Source of the DNA: Mycobacterium sp. MYCO198283
GTDB taxonomy: Bacteria > Actinomycetota > Actinomycetes > Mycobacteriales > Mycobacteriaceae
Assembly (NCBI RefSeq): GCF_021213805.1
Contig: NZ_JAJQJI010000005.1
Location: forward strand, 124,001-188,000
Length of the DNA stretch: 64,000 nucleotides
Direction: 5' to 3'
The notes below the pieces were generated by a model that ran no database searches, had not been told where the DNA came from, and saw nothing but the letters and a program-made list of their open reading frames with translations. A program made the position numbers and the translations under genes. The first letter of the stretch is position 1. The number at the start of each line of letters is the position of its first letter. Shown piece after piece: positions 55,696 to 64,000 of this stretch.

Positions 55696-57518
55696 CGTCG
55701 CTCCAACAGATCGGGATGAGCGGGATCGTGGGCCAACCCGGCAGCAATGATCGCGAGGTTGTAGCCGGTGGTGCGCAAAGTCCGCTGATCGCTGCCGACA
55801 CGCGGGTAATCGGCATGCCCGGTGGCGCCGTCGCGGTGCTGGCCGTCGGGCGTAACCGCCTCCCCCGTCGCGAGCTGCTCGAACGGCAGCGTCGACGGGT
55901 CCGGTCCGAGCAGCGCCAGATCGGCTACTGACGGCAACGGCACTCCGCGGACCCGCCATGTTTCGGCGATCGGGTCGTCAGCGGCGGCCATGACATAGGC
56001 ATGTCCGTCCGGGAGGAAGAGATCCGCTTCGTCGTCGATCGGCGCGTGAGACGGAACCTGCATCGGGCCGACAAAGGTCCCCTCGTCGGTAACCCCCAGC
56101 CCCGGCGAGCCGTAGAACGCCGCGTCATCCACCACGCCTGTCTCGCCGAGTTCGTTCAACGCCTGAGCGGTGGTCAGGGAACCGTAGGAGTGGCCGAACG
56201 CCGACAGGTGGACGCCGGCACCGTGCTCGTTCGTGGCGTTGATGCCGCGGTAGAAGTCAGCCAGATCAGGCGCGGCTTGGTCGGCACAGTCCTGGTTCCG
56301 CGCGGCGGCGATCGACAGGTCCCCGGTGTCGGGTGGGTCGTAGCCGAGCCACGCGATGGTCGCGACGCTCTCGCCGGCCCGGCCAACTCGTTCCAGTTGC
56401 GTGAGCGCCTCGCTCTGCAGCGCTCCCGCCTCGTTCACTATGTCCGGCAGGCTCGTGGCATGAGTGTCCATCCCCGGCGTCGTGACCGACACGTGCTCGG
56501 CGGTGTCGGGATTGCCGACCGCAATCGCGGCTTGCGTTTCGTCCTGCTCCAGATCGAGCAGCATCAGATACCGGTTCGGGTCGTAACCTTTCTCGATGTC
56601 GCCTCCGACCGACAGCGCCTTCTTGAGCGCCTGCGCGTCGTCGAACCTTGCCTGAGCAGCCGCGCGCCTGGTGTCGTAAGCCGTTCCAGCCACCAGCGGG
56701 TCGGCGTTCGGGTTCATCTTCTTGAAGTTGGTGATGAAGTCCTCGCGACTGCCCAGCTCGTCGAGCGCCGCCTTGGCGTCGGCGTACTCCCGGTCGAGCA
56801 CCGCGACGTTGGCCTGGTGGCGGGCCCACACCTCGACGCCGTCGCGGTTGCGGATCCAGTCGGGGTGTTCGGCGACCACCTTTCGCTGCTCGTCCGTCGA
56901 CAGCGCATCCCACCAGGCGTTGACGTCAGCCGGAGTGACGTCTTCGCCCTCCGGCGGGTAAGGCGCCGACAACCCCGACTGGTCACGGCCGCTGCGGACA
57001 GCTGACGCCATATCCGTTGCGCCGTGGGCGGTGACGTCGCCGTGCGCGAGATGCCCGAACACCTCCGCGCAGTCGGCGTCGATGTCCTCGGCCTGTTTGA
57101 TCAGCGCCTTCGCCCGTACCACCAAGTCCTGCGCAATCGACTCGAGACGAGCGAACTGGTCGGCAGGCGCGTTGACCGTGATGTCGCCATCGTCCTCCAG
57201 CTGCATGAAGGGACGGTTGGCGGCCACCGCCGCGCGCAGGTCGGCGAGCTCACCCTGCAGCTTTGCGACCCCGGACGCCGTCTCCTCGGCGAGTGCCTGC
57301 ACCGCGCCGATCACGGCCGCGTCGTCGAGGACGTTCCGCGCAGCCGCCGTGATGGTGCCGCGGGCCGCATCCGCGGCGGGCGAGTCCCAACCGGGCAGCT
57401 GCGAGATGACGCGGAGGTCCTCCGACACCCCCGCCACGGTGCCCAACTCGTCGCCCAGTTCCGCCGCGATCGACTGCAGCGCTGGCACGCTCCACGCGTC
57501 GGTATCACTCAGCAGCAC
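55692..57518 (-). CDS. DUF1023-type alpha/beta hydrolase with helical WXG-like N-terminus
   Basis: 608 residues. Residues ~1-330 are mostly helical, with a WXG-like turn ([14 protein letters not shown]) and long coiled segments, resembling type VII secretion substrates. The C-terminal ~280 residues form a DUF1023 hydrolase: [13 protein letters not shown], nucleophile elbow [28 protein letters not shown] and the histidine segment GATGHADYP. No Sec signal. GTG start. Head of the six-gene unit with lipoproteins and the EspC-like protein, comparable to Rv2542-lppA-lppB. Substrate unknown; an exported lipase- or toxin-like role is inference. Confidence 0.82.
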   Translation of the reverse strand: MLLSDTDAWSVPALQSIAAELGDELGTVAGVSEDLRVISQLPGWDSPAADAARGTITAAARNVLDDAAVIGAVQALAEETASGVAKLQGELADLRAAVAANRPFMQLEDDGDITVNAPADQFARLESIAQDLVVRAKALIKQAEDIDADCAEVFGHLAHGDVTAHGATDMASAVRSGRDQSGLSAPYPPEGEDVTPADVNAWWDALSTDEQRKVVAEHPDWIRNRDGVEVWARHQANVAVLDREYADAKAALDELGSREDFITNFKKMNPNADPLVAGTAYDTRRAAAQARFDDAQALKKALSVGGDIEKGYDPNRYLMLLDLEQDETQAAIAVGNPDTAEHVSVTTPGMDTHATSLPDIVNEAGALQSEALTQLERVGRAGESVATIAWLGYDPPDTGDLSIAAARNQDCADQAAPDLADFYRGINATNEHGAGVHLSAFGHSYGSLTTAQALNELGETGVVDDAAFYGSPGLGVTDEGTFVGPMQVPSHAPIDDEADLFLPDGHAYVMAAADDPIAETWRVRGVPLPSVADLALLGPDPSTLPFEQLATGEAVTPDGQHRDGATGHADYPRVGSDQRTLRTTGYNLAIIAAGLAHDPAHPDLLERR

Positions 57519-57601
57519 CGCACCCCCCTCGACATCACAACCCTAAAGCTGATTTCCGGCGTTTCGTTCATCACTTTGGACGCCCGGTACCCTCAGCTGC
57601 G

Positions 57602-58966
57602 ATGTCCACCGACCTACAGACGCGACGCCTCACCGGCTGGGCGCGCACCGCACCCAGCGTCGCGCGGGTGCTGTCGACGCCCGACCCCGGGCGGATCGTC
57701 GACGCCGTGGCCCGGGCGGACGGCCGCGGCGTCATCGCGCGCGGGCTGGGCCGCTCCTACGGCGACAACGCGCAGAACGGCGGCGGCCTCGTCGTCGACA
57801 TGGCAGCGCTGAACAGGATCCACTCGATCGACGCCGACACCCGCATGGTGGACGTGGACGGCGGGGTGAACCTCGACCAGCTGATGCGCGCCGCGCTGCC
57901 CTTCGGGCTGTGGGTGCCGGTGCTGCCCGGCACGCGGCAGGTCACCATCGGCGGCGCCGTCGCCTGTGACATCCACGGCAAGAACCACCACAGCGCAGGC
58001 AGTTTCGGCAACCACGTCCGTTCGATGGAACTGCTGACCGCGGACGGGCAGGTGCGCCACCTGACACCGGACGGCGACGACCCGGAGCTGTTCTGGGCGA
58101 CGGTCGGCGGCAACGGGCTGACGGGCATCATCCTGCGAGCCACCATCGAGATGACGCCCACGGAGACGGCGTATTTCATCGCCGACGGCGACGTCACCGC
58201 CGGCCTCGACGAGACCATCGCCTTCCACAGCGACGGCAGCGAGGCCAATTACACCTACTCGTCGGCGTGGTTCGACGCGATCAGCCCGCCACCGAAGCTC
58301 GGACGCGCCGCCATCTCGCGCGGCTCGCTCGCCCGGCTCGACCAGCTGCCGGCGAAGCTGCAGAAGAACCCGCTGAAATTCGATGCGCCGCAACTGTTCA
58401 CGTTTCCCGACGTGTTTCCCAACGGGTTGGCCAACAAGTGGACGTTCCGGCCGATCGGCGAGCTTTGGTACCGCAAGTCGGGGACCTACCGCAACAAGGT
58501 GCAGAACTTGACGCAGTTCTATCACCCGCTCGACATGTTCGGCGAGTGGAACCGGGCTTACGGCTCACAGGGTTTCGCCCAGTACCAGTTCGTCGTCCCC
58601 ACGGCGGCGGTGGACGAGTTCAAGGCGATCATCGTAGACATGCAGCGCTCCGGGCACGTCTCGTTCCTCAACGTGTTCAAGCTCTTCGGGCCCGGAAACC
58701 AAGCACCGCTCAGCTTTCCGATCCCGGGCTGGAACGTGTGCGTCGATTTCCCGATCGTGCCCGGGCTGGGCGAATTCCTCACCGGCATCGACAAGCGCGT
58801 GCTGCAGTTCGGCGGCCGACTCTACACCGCCAAGGACAACCGCACCTCCGCCGAGACCTTCCACGCCATGTACCCGCGGATCGACGAATGGATCGCGGTG
58901 CGCCGCCGGGTCGATCCCGACGGGGTCTTCGCCTCCGACATGGCCCGACGTTTGGAGCTGCTGTAA
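57602..58966 (+). CDS. dprE1: decaprenylphosphoryl-ribose oxidase subunit DprE1
   Basis: A 454-residue FAD enzyme (Rv3790) that oxidises decaprenylphosphoryl ribose to the keto form, first half of the epimerisation to arabinose. FAD-binding segments [17 protein letters not shown] and [20 protein letters not shown] with H125; catalytic-site C380 in WNVCVDFP, the residue (C387 in M. tuberculosis) hit by benzothiazinones, is present. TACCCT 8 bases before the ATG may be a -10 box. dprE2 starts directly after the TAA. Confidence 0.96.
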   Translation: MSTDLQTRRLTGWARTAPSVARVLSTPDPGRIVDAVARADGRGVIARGLGRSYGDNAQNGGGLVVDMAALNRIHSIDADTRMVDVDGGVNLDQLMRAALPFGLWVPVLPGTRQVTIGGAVACDIHGKNHHSAGSFGNHVRSMELLTADGQVRHLTPDGDDPELFWATVGGNGLTGIILRATIEMTPTETAYFIADGDVTAGLDETIAFHSDGSEANYTYSSAWFDAISPPPKLGRAAISRGSLARLDQLPAKLQKNPLKFDAPQLFTFPDVFPNGLANKWTFRPIGELWYRKSGTYRNKVQNLTQFYHPLDMFGEWNRAYGSQGFAQYQFVVPTAAVDEFKAIIVDMQRSGHVSFLNVFKLFGPGNQAPLSFPIPGWNVCVDFPIVPGLGEFLTGIDKRVLQFGGRLYTAKDNRTSAETFHAMYPRIDEWIAVRRRVDPDGVFASDMARRLELL

Positions 58967-59731
58967 ATGGTGCTTGATGCCGTGGGTCATCCGCAGGCGA
59001 TCCTGTTGCTCGGCGGCACGTCGGAGATCGGGCTGGCCATCTGCGAGCGCTATCTGCGCGACGCCCCCGCCCGCATCGTGCTCGCCGCGCTCCCCGACGA
59101 CCCGGGCCGCGACGCCGCCGTCGCGCAGCTCACCGCGGCCGGCGCCAAGGACGTCGAGCTGATCGACTTCGACGCGACCCAGCCGGACACGCATCCGGCC
59201 GTCATCGATCGCGCCTGGGCGCACGGTGACATCGACGTCGCGATCGTCGCGTTCGGCTTGCTCGGCGACGCCGAGGAGCTGTGGCAGAACCAGCGCAAAG
59301 CGGTGCAGATCGCCGAGATCAACTACACCGCAGCGGTGTCCGTCGGGGTGCTGCTGGGCGAGAAGATGCGGGCGCAGGGGTACGGCAACATCATCGCCAT
59401 GAGCTCGGCCGCCGGCGAGCGGGTGCGCCGGTCGAACTTCGTCTACGGCTCCACCAAGGCCGGCCTCGACGGCTTCTACCTCGGGCTCGGCGAAGCGCTC
59501 AAACCCTACGGCGTCCACGTGCTCGTCATCCGCCCGGGCCAGGTGCGCACCCGGATGAGCGCCCACGTGAAGGAGGCGCCGCTGACGGTCGACAAGGAGT
59601 ACGTCGCCGACCTCGCGGTCACCGCGTCGGCGAAGCGCAAGGAGCTGGTGTGGGCTCCCGGCGCGTTCCGCTACGTGATGATGGTGCTGCGCCACATTCC
59701 GCGGCCGATCTTCCGCAAGCTGCCCATCTGA
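58967..59731 (+). CDS. dprE2: decaprenylphosphoryl-keto-ribose reductase DprE2
   Basis: A 254-residue SDR (Rv3791) completing arabinose donor formation with [17 protein letters not shown] is the nucleotide motif, [20 protein letters not shown] gives Ser and Tyr of the triad with K in STKAG. The ATG follows the dprE1 stop without a gap, as expected for a two-part enzyme. Confidence 0.95.
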   Translation: MVLDAVGHPQAILLLGGTSEIGLAICERYLRDAPARIVLAALPDDPGRDAAVAQLTAAGAKDVELIDFDATQPDTHPAVIDRAWAHGDIDVAIVAFGLLGDAEELWQNQRKAVQIAEINYTAAVSVGVLLGEKMRAQGYGNIIAMSSAAGERVRRSNFVYGSTKAGLDGFYLGLGEALKPYGVHVLVIRPGQVRTRMSAHVKEAPLTVDKEYVADLAVTASAKRKELVWAPGAFRYVMMVLRHIPRPIFRKLPI

Positions 59732-59733
59732 CC

Positions 59734-61704
59734 ATGCGGGCGGTGTGGGTCACCGCGGGCCGCTGCGCGCTCGCGGTCGCGGTGGCGGTGGTCGTGAGCG
59801 TCGTCGCGCTCGCCGCGATCGCCCGCGTCGAGTGGCCGGCCTTCAACTCGTCGAACCAGCTGCATGCGCTGACCACGGTCGGCCAGTTCGGTTGCCTCGC
59901 CGGGCTGGTGCTGGCCGGCTGGTTGTGGCGTCGGGGCCGCCGCGCGTGGGCGCACGGCACCGCGCTCACGTTCCTGAGCGCGTTCGTGGTGGCCACGCTG
60001 GGGATGCCGCTCGGCGCGACGAAGCTGTACCTGTTCGGGGTGTCCGTCGACCAGCAGTTCCGCACCGAATTCGTCACCCGGCTCGCCGACAGCGCCGCGC
60101 TGCGCGACATGACCTACGCCGACCTGCCGCCGTTCTATCCGGCCGGCTGGTTCTGGCTGGGCGGCCGCGCCGCCGCGCTCACGGGCACACCGGCCTGGGA
60201 GACGGTCAAGCCGTGGTCGATCTGCTCGATCGCGATCGCCGTGGCGCTCGCGTTCGTGTTGTGGTCGACGCTGATCCGGTTCGAGTACGCGCTGGCCGTG
60301 ACGACGGCGACCGCCGCCGTGACACTGGCCTACGGCTCGCCGGAACCCTACAGCGCGATGATCACCGTGCTGCTGCCGGCGATCTTCGTGCTGGCGTGGT
60401 CGGGACTGCGGGGCCACGCCCGCACCGGGGCGAGCGGAGCGACGGGGGAAAGGCACGCCGGGGCGAGCGGAGCGACGGGGGAGAGACACGGCGGGGCGAG
60501 CGGAGCGACGGGGGAGAGACACGGCGGGAAGGCCGCCGTCGTCGGTGTCGGCGTCTTCCTCGGCGTCACGGCGACGTTCTACACCCTGCTGCTGGCCTAC
60601 GCGGCGGTGACGGTGACGGTGATGGCGGCCGTCGCGGCATGGGCGCGCCGCCGCGACGGCCGCCGGGCGGTGCTGTCGCCGCTGCTGCGGCTGGCGGTGA
60701 TCGCGGCCATCTCGGCCGCCATCGCCGCGATCACCTGGCTGCCGTACCTCGTGGCGGCGGCGCGCGCCCCGGCGAGCGGATCGGGCAGCGCGCTGCACTA
60801 CCTGCCCGCCGACGGCGCCAGCCTGACCTTCCCCATGCTGCAGTTCACGCTGCTCGGCGCGTTGACGCTGCTCGGGACGCTGTGGCTGGTGGTGCGCGCC
60901 GGGACCTCCGTGCGCGCGGCGGCCCTGGCGATCGCGGTGGTGTGCGCCTACGGCTGGTCGCTGCTGTCGATGCTCGCGACGCTGGCCCAGGTGACGCTGC
61001 TGAGCTTCCGGCTGCAGCCCACCATCGCCGTGCTGCTCACCGCGGCCGGCGTCTTCGGGTTCGTCGAGGCCGCGTTCGCGCTGGCCCGCCGCTACCACCC
61101 GCACGTCAACCGCCGGGTTCTGGTGGCCGCCGCGGCCGTCGCGCTCGGCGGCGCGATGGCGTTCAGCCAGGACATCCCCGACGTACTGCGACCCGACATC
61201 GTCGTGGCTTACACCGACACCGACGGCGCCGGCCAGCGCGCCGATCGCCGGCCGCCCGGCGCCGAACGCCACTACGCCGAGATCGACGCCGCCATCCAGC
61301 AGGCGACGGGCCGGCCCCGCGACGAGACCGTGGTGCTGACCGCCGACTACAGCTTCCTCTCCTTTTATCCCTACTTCGGCTTCCAGGGCTTGACCTCGCA
61401 CTACGCGAACCCGCTGGCGCTGTTCGACCAGCGGGCCGCGGAGATCGAGAGCTGGGAGGACCTGCGCACCGCCGACCAGTTCGTCGCCGCGCTCGACGCG
61501 TTGCCGTGGCGGCCGCCGACGGTCTTCCTGATGCGACGCGGCGCGGGTGACACCTACACGCTCCGGCTCGCGTCGGACGTCTATCCGAACCAGCCGAACG
61601 TCAAGCGCTACACCGTCGAGCTCGACGACGCATTGTTCGACGACCCGCGCTTCACCGTCCGCGCGATCGGTCCGTTCGTGCTGGCCATCCGCACGGCTGG
61701 CTAG
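59734..61704 (+). CDS. aftA: arabinofuranosyltransferase AftA
   Basis: A 656-residue GT-C membrane protein (Rv3792) that adds the first arabinofuranose to galactan. About 11-13 helices; the first external loop has [20 protein letters not shown] and [16 protein letters not shown]. Residues 232-264 are three copies of an 11-residue unit ([12 protein letters not shown]) in a loop between helices, encoded by a 33-bp tandem repeat. The C-terminal extracytoplasmic domain has [20 protein letters not shown]. It starts 2 bases after dprE2. Confidence 0.93.
   Translation: MRAVWVTAGRCALAVAVAVVVSVVALAAIARVEWPAFNSSNQLHALTTVGQFGCLAGLVLAGWLWRRGRRAWAHGTALTFLSAFVVATLGMPLGATKLYLFGVSVDQQFRTEFVTRLADSAALRDMTYADLPPFYPAGWFWLGGRAAALTGTPAWETVKPWSICSIAIAVALAFVLWSTLIRFEYALAVTTATAAVTLAYGSPEPYSAMITVLLPAIFVLAWSGLRGHARTGASGATGERHAGASGATGERHGGASGATGERHGGKAAVVGVGVFLGVTATFYTLLLAYAAVTVTVMAAVAAWARRRDGRRAVLSPLLRLAVIAAISAAIAAITWLPYLVAAARAPASGSGSALHYLPADGASLTFPMLQFTLLGALTLLGTLWLVVRAGTSVRAAALAIAVVCAYGWSLLSMLATLAQVTLLSFRLQPTIAVLLTAAGVFGFVEAAFALARRYHPHVNRRVLVAAAAVALGGAMAFSQDIPDVLRPDIVVAYTDTDGAGQRADRRPPGAERHYAEIDAAIQQATGRPRDETVVLTADYSFLSFYPYFGFQGLTSHYANPLALFDQRAAEIESWEDLRTADQFVAALDALPWRPPTVFLMRRGAGDTYTLRLASDVYPNQPNVKRYTVELDDALFDDPRFTVRAIGPFVLAIRTAG
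60427..60525 (+). repeat. 33-bp minisatellite, three in-frame copies within aftA
   Basis: Units 60427-60459, 60460-60492 and 60493-60525, each beginning GGGGCGAGCGGAGCGACGGG; units 2 and 3 differ from unit 1 at a few bases. The unit length is a multiple of three, so copy-number change keeps the frame. Confidence 0.95.
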
Positions 61705-61731
61705 CCGGCGGTGCAATTACCATCTACCTCC

Positions 61732-64000
61732 GTGACCGACGCGCGGGCCAGCCACCGGACCGCCCGCCTGGTTGCCATGGTGGCCGGGCTGCTCGGTGTC
61801 CTCCTGGCCGTCCTCACCCCGCTGCTGCCGGTGACGCAGACCACCGCCGTACTGAACTGGCCGCAGAACGGTGTGCTGCGCAGCGTCGAGGCACCGCTGA
61901 TCGGCTACGTCGCCACCGACCTGACCATCGACGTGCCCTGCAGCGCCGCCGCCGGGCTCGCCGGGACCGGCGGAAACGGCCGCACGGTGCTGCTGTCGAC
62001 GGTGCCCAAGCAGGCGCCGAACGCCGTCGACCGCGGGTTGCTGATCGAGCGGGCCAACGACGACCTGGTGGTGGTCGTCCGCAACACCCCGGTCGTCGTG
62101 GCGCCGATGAGCCAGGTGCTCGGCCCCGACTGCCAGCGGCTCACCTTCACCGCCCGCGCCGACAAGGTGACCGGCGAGTTCGTCGGGCTCACCAAGGGCC
62201 CCGACGCGGTCGAACCGGGTGAAGCGCCCGGCGGCCCGCTGCGCGGCGAACGCAGCGGGTACGACTTCCGGCCGCAGATCGTCGGCGTGTTCACCGACCT
62301 GGCCGGTCCGGCGCCGCCCGGGCTGCGGTTCAGCGCCACCATCGACACCCGCTACAGCAGCTCGCCGACGCTGCTCAAGACGTTGGCGATGATCCTCGGC
62401 GTCGCGCTCACCGTCGCCTCGCTGGTCGCGCTGCACATCCTCGACACCGCCGACGGCATGCGGCACCGCCGGTTCCTGCCGCCGCGCTGGTGGTCGGTGA
62501 ACCCGCTCGACGGCGTGGTGGCCGCCGTGCTCGTGTGGTGGCATTTCGTCGGCGCCAACACCGCCGACGACGGCTACATCCTGACCATGGCCCGCGTGTC
62601 GGAGAAGTCCGGCTACATGGCCAACTACTACCGCTGGTTCGGCACACCGGAAGCCCCGTTCGGCTGGTACTACGATTTGCTGGCGCTGTGGTCTCACGTG
62701 AGCACCACCAGCAGCTGGATGCGGCTGCCCACCCTGCTGATGGCGCTGGCCTGCTGGTGGGTGATCAGCCGCGAGGTGATCCCCCGGCTCGGCGCGGCCG
62801 CCAAGGGCAACCGCGCCGTCGCCTGGACCGCCGCCGGCATGTTCCTCGCGGTGTGGCTGCCGCTCAACAACGGGCTGCGCCCCGAGCCGATCATCGCCCT
62901 CGGCATCCTGCTCACCTGGTGCTCGGTGGAGCGCGGGGTGGCGACGAGCCGGCTCCTGCCCGTCGCCGTGGCGTGCATCATCGGCGCGCTGACCCTGTTC
63001 TCCGGGCCCACCGGCATCGCGTCGATCGGCGCCCTGCTGGTGGCGATCGGCCCGCTCAAGACGATCGTGGCGCGGCGGTCGCGGCGGTTCGGCTACCTGC
63101 CGCTGCTGGCGCCGATCCTCGCCGCCGGCACGGTGACGATGATCCTGATCTTCCGCGACCAGACGCTGGTCGGCGAGGCGCAGGCCAACATGCTGAAATC
63201 GGCGGTCGGGCCGAGCCTCAGCTGGTTCGACGAGCACATCCGCTACGAGCGGCTCTTCACGCTGAGCCCCGACGGTTCGGTCGCGCGCCGGTTCGCGGTG
63301 CTGGCCCTGCTGCTGGCGCTGGCGTTGGCCGTCGCGATGGCGCTGCGCAAGGGCCGCATCCCGGGCACCGCCGCCGGCCCCAGCTTGCGGATCATCGGCA
63401 TCACCGTCATCTCCTTCGTCGCGATGATGTTCACCCCCACCAAGTGGACCCACCACTTCGGCGTCTTCGCCGGGCTCGCGGGTTCGCTGGGCGCCCTGGC
63501 CGCCGTCGCCGTCACCGCGACCGCGATGCGCTCCCGGCGTAACCGCACCGTCTTCACCGCCCTCGTCCTGTTCGTCGCCGCGCTGAGTTTCGCCACGGTC
63601 AACGGCTGGTGGTACGTGTCGAATTTCGGGGTGCCGTGGTCGAACGCCATGCCGGAGTACCGGTTCGGCTTCACCACCATCCTGCTGGGCCTGACGTTCG
63701 CGACGCTGCTGTTCGCGGCGTGGATCCATTTCTCCGGCCGGGACGGCGGCCGGGCGGGCGACGCGACGGCAGCGGCCGCCGGGGTGGGCCGGTGGCGCCG
63801 GATCACCCGCTCGCCGCTGGCCGTCGCCGCATGGCTGCTGGTGGTGTTCGAGGTGGTGTCGCTGACGTCGGCGATGATCGGGCAGTACCCCGCGTGGTCG
63901 GTGGGCCGCTCGAACCTGCAGGCCCTCACCGGCAAGACCTGCGGGCTGGCCGACGACGTGCTCGTCGAACAGGATCCGAACGACGGCATGCTGCAGCCCG
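61732..64000 (+). CDS. embC: arabinosyltransferase EmbC, 5' part (truncated by window)
   Basis: The first 756 codons of an Emb arabinosyltransferase; about 1,080-1,100 are expected. GTG start 27 bases after aftA. The N-terminal extracytoplasmic module (DLTIDVPCSAAAGLAG) is followed by helices, the GT-C acidic motif in NTADDGYILTMARV, FGWYYDLLALW, RPEPIIALGIL and the conserved PTKWTHHFGVFAGL. Emb proteins extend arabinan with decaprenylphosphoryl arabinose and are ethambutol targets. Assigned embC rather than embA/B because it follows aftA directly, as in M. tuberculosis; the C-terminal carbohydrate-binding domain is outside the window. Confidence 0.93.
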   Translation, partial: MTDARASHRTARLVAMVAGLLGVLLAVLTPLLPVTQTTAVLNWPQNGVLRSVEAPLIGYVATDLTIDVPCSAAAGLAGTGGNGRTVLLSTVPKQAPNAVDRGLLIERANDDLVVVVRNTPVVVAPMSQVLGPDCQRLTFTARADKVTGEFVGLTKGPDAVEPGEAPGGPLRGERSGYDFRPQIVGVFTDLAGPAPPGLRFSATIDTRYSSSPTLLKTLAMILGVALTVASLVALHILDTADGMRHRRFLPPRWWSVNPLDGVVAAVLVWWHFVGANTADDGYILTMARVSEKSGYMANYYRWFGTPEAPFGWYYDLLALWSHVSTTSSWMRLPTLLMALACWWVISREVIPRLGAAAKGNRAVAWTAAGMFLAVWLPLNNGLRPEPIIALGILLTWCSVERGVATSRLLPVAVACIIGALTLFSGPTGIASIGALLVAIGPLKTIVARRSRRFGYLPLLAPILAAGTVTMILIFRDQTLVGEAQANMLKSAVGPSLSWFDEHIRYERLFTLSPDGSVARRFAVLALLLALALAVAMALRKGRIPGTAAGPSLRIIGITVISFVAMMFTPTKWTHHFGVFAGLAGSLGALAAVAVTATAMRSRRNRTVFTALVLFVAALSFATVNGWWYVSNFGVPWSNAMPEYRFGFTTILLGLTFATLLFAAWIHFSGRDGGRAGDATAAAAGVGRWRRITRSPLAVAAWLLVVFEVVSLTSAMIGQYPAWSVGRSNLQALTGKTCGLADDVLVEQDPNDGMLQP

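Overview
The window is high-GC actinobacterial DNA and almost certainly comes from a rapidly growing mycobacterium (Mycolicibacterium type). The evidence is the right-hand arabinogalactan locus (wzt, glfT1, wzm, gtrA, dprE1, dprE2, aftA, embC), bpa, lpqH, a TcrXY-like two-component system and several LppA-type lipoproteins. Gene order partly follows the M. tuberculosis Rv3752c-Rv3793 interval, interrupted by extra catabolic and accessory blocks. About a dozen genes have a TANNNT or near-TANNNT box 6-8 bases before the start codon, which suggests leaderless transcription. All functions are inferred from sequence by eye; no search was run.

1-11.0 kb: a partial kinase-fold gene, gluQRS, an amino-acid ABC importer whose binding protein is fused to its permease, an alpha/beta hydrolase, a P450 overlapping tgt, lpqH, a Ser/Thr kinase whose extracellular part resembles LpqH, chrA, a probable frameshifted gene remnant and tRNA-Ser(CGA). 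gluQRS and tgt together point to queuosine modification of tRNA.

11.0-15.9 kb: tadA with its associated protein, tyrA, a glycolipid-binding-domain protein, a LapA-like membrane protein, a phosphotransferase and a histidine phosphatase. 15.9-28.3 kb: a CoA-linked catabolic block with two P450s, a crotonase-fold protein lacking the usual catalytic glutamates, a double CaiB/BaiF CoA-transferase, three SDRs, an APH-type protein, an acyl-CoA dehydrogenase and an enoyl/quinone reductase. A TetR gene lies beside a strong AT-rich palindrome. 28.3-36.5 kb: short tandem repeats, then an envelope glycosyltransferase group (two GT39-like proteins and a GT2-GtrA fusion) downstream of TcrXY.

36.5-42.2 kb: small enzymes, tRNA-Arg(ACG), tRNA-Ser(GCU), an aromatic aminotransferase and a dienoyl-CoA isomerase-like crotonase. 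42.28-44.57 kb: a small mobile-element remnant against tRNA-Ser(UGA), bounded by a 68-bp direct repeat (67/68 identical) that encodes the tail of a serine recombinase; it carries two unfamiliar genes. 44.6-49.5 kb: a MarR regulator, a quinone oxidoreductase, an aminotransferase-V protein without its Schiff-base lysine, and an Rv3779-like membrane glycosyltransferase.

49.5-64 kb: bpa, then the galactan start and export genes (wzt-glfT1-wzm), a remnant of a DUF1023-type hydrolase, and gtrA. On the opposite strand is a six-gene unit: a full DUF1023-type hydrolase with a helical WXG-like N-terminus, three near-identical LppA lipoproteins, a fourth diverged one, and an EspC-like small protein. dprE1-dprE2-aftA-embC follows, making and using decaprenylphosphoryl arabinose. 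aftA carries three in-frame copies of a 33-bp repeat; embC runs off the right edge.
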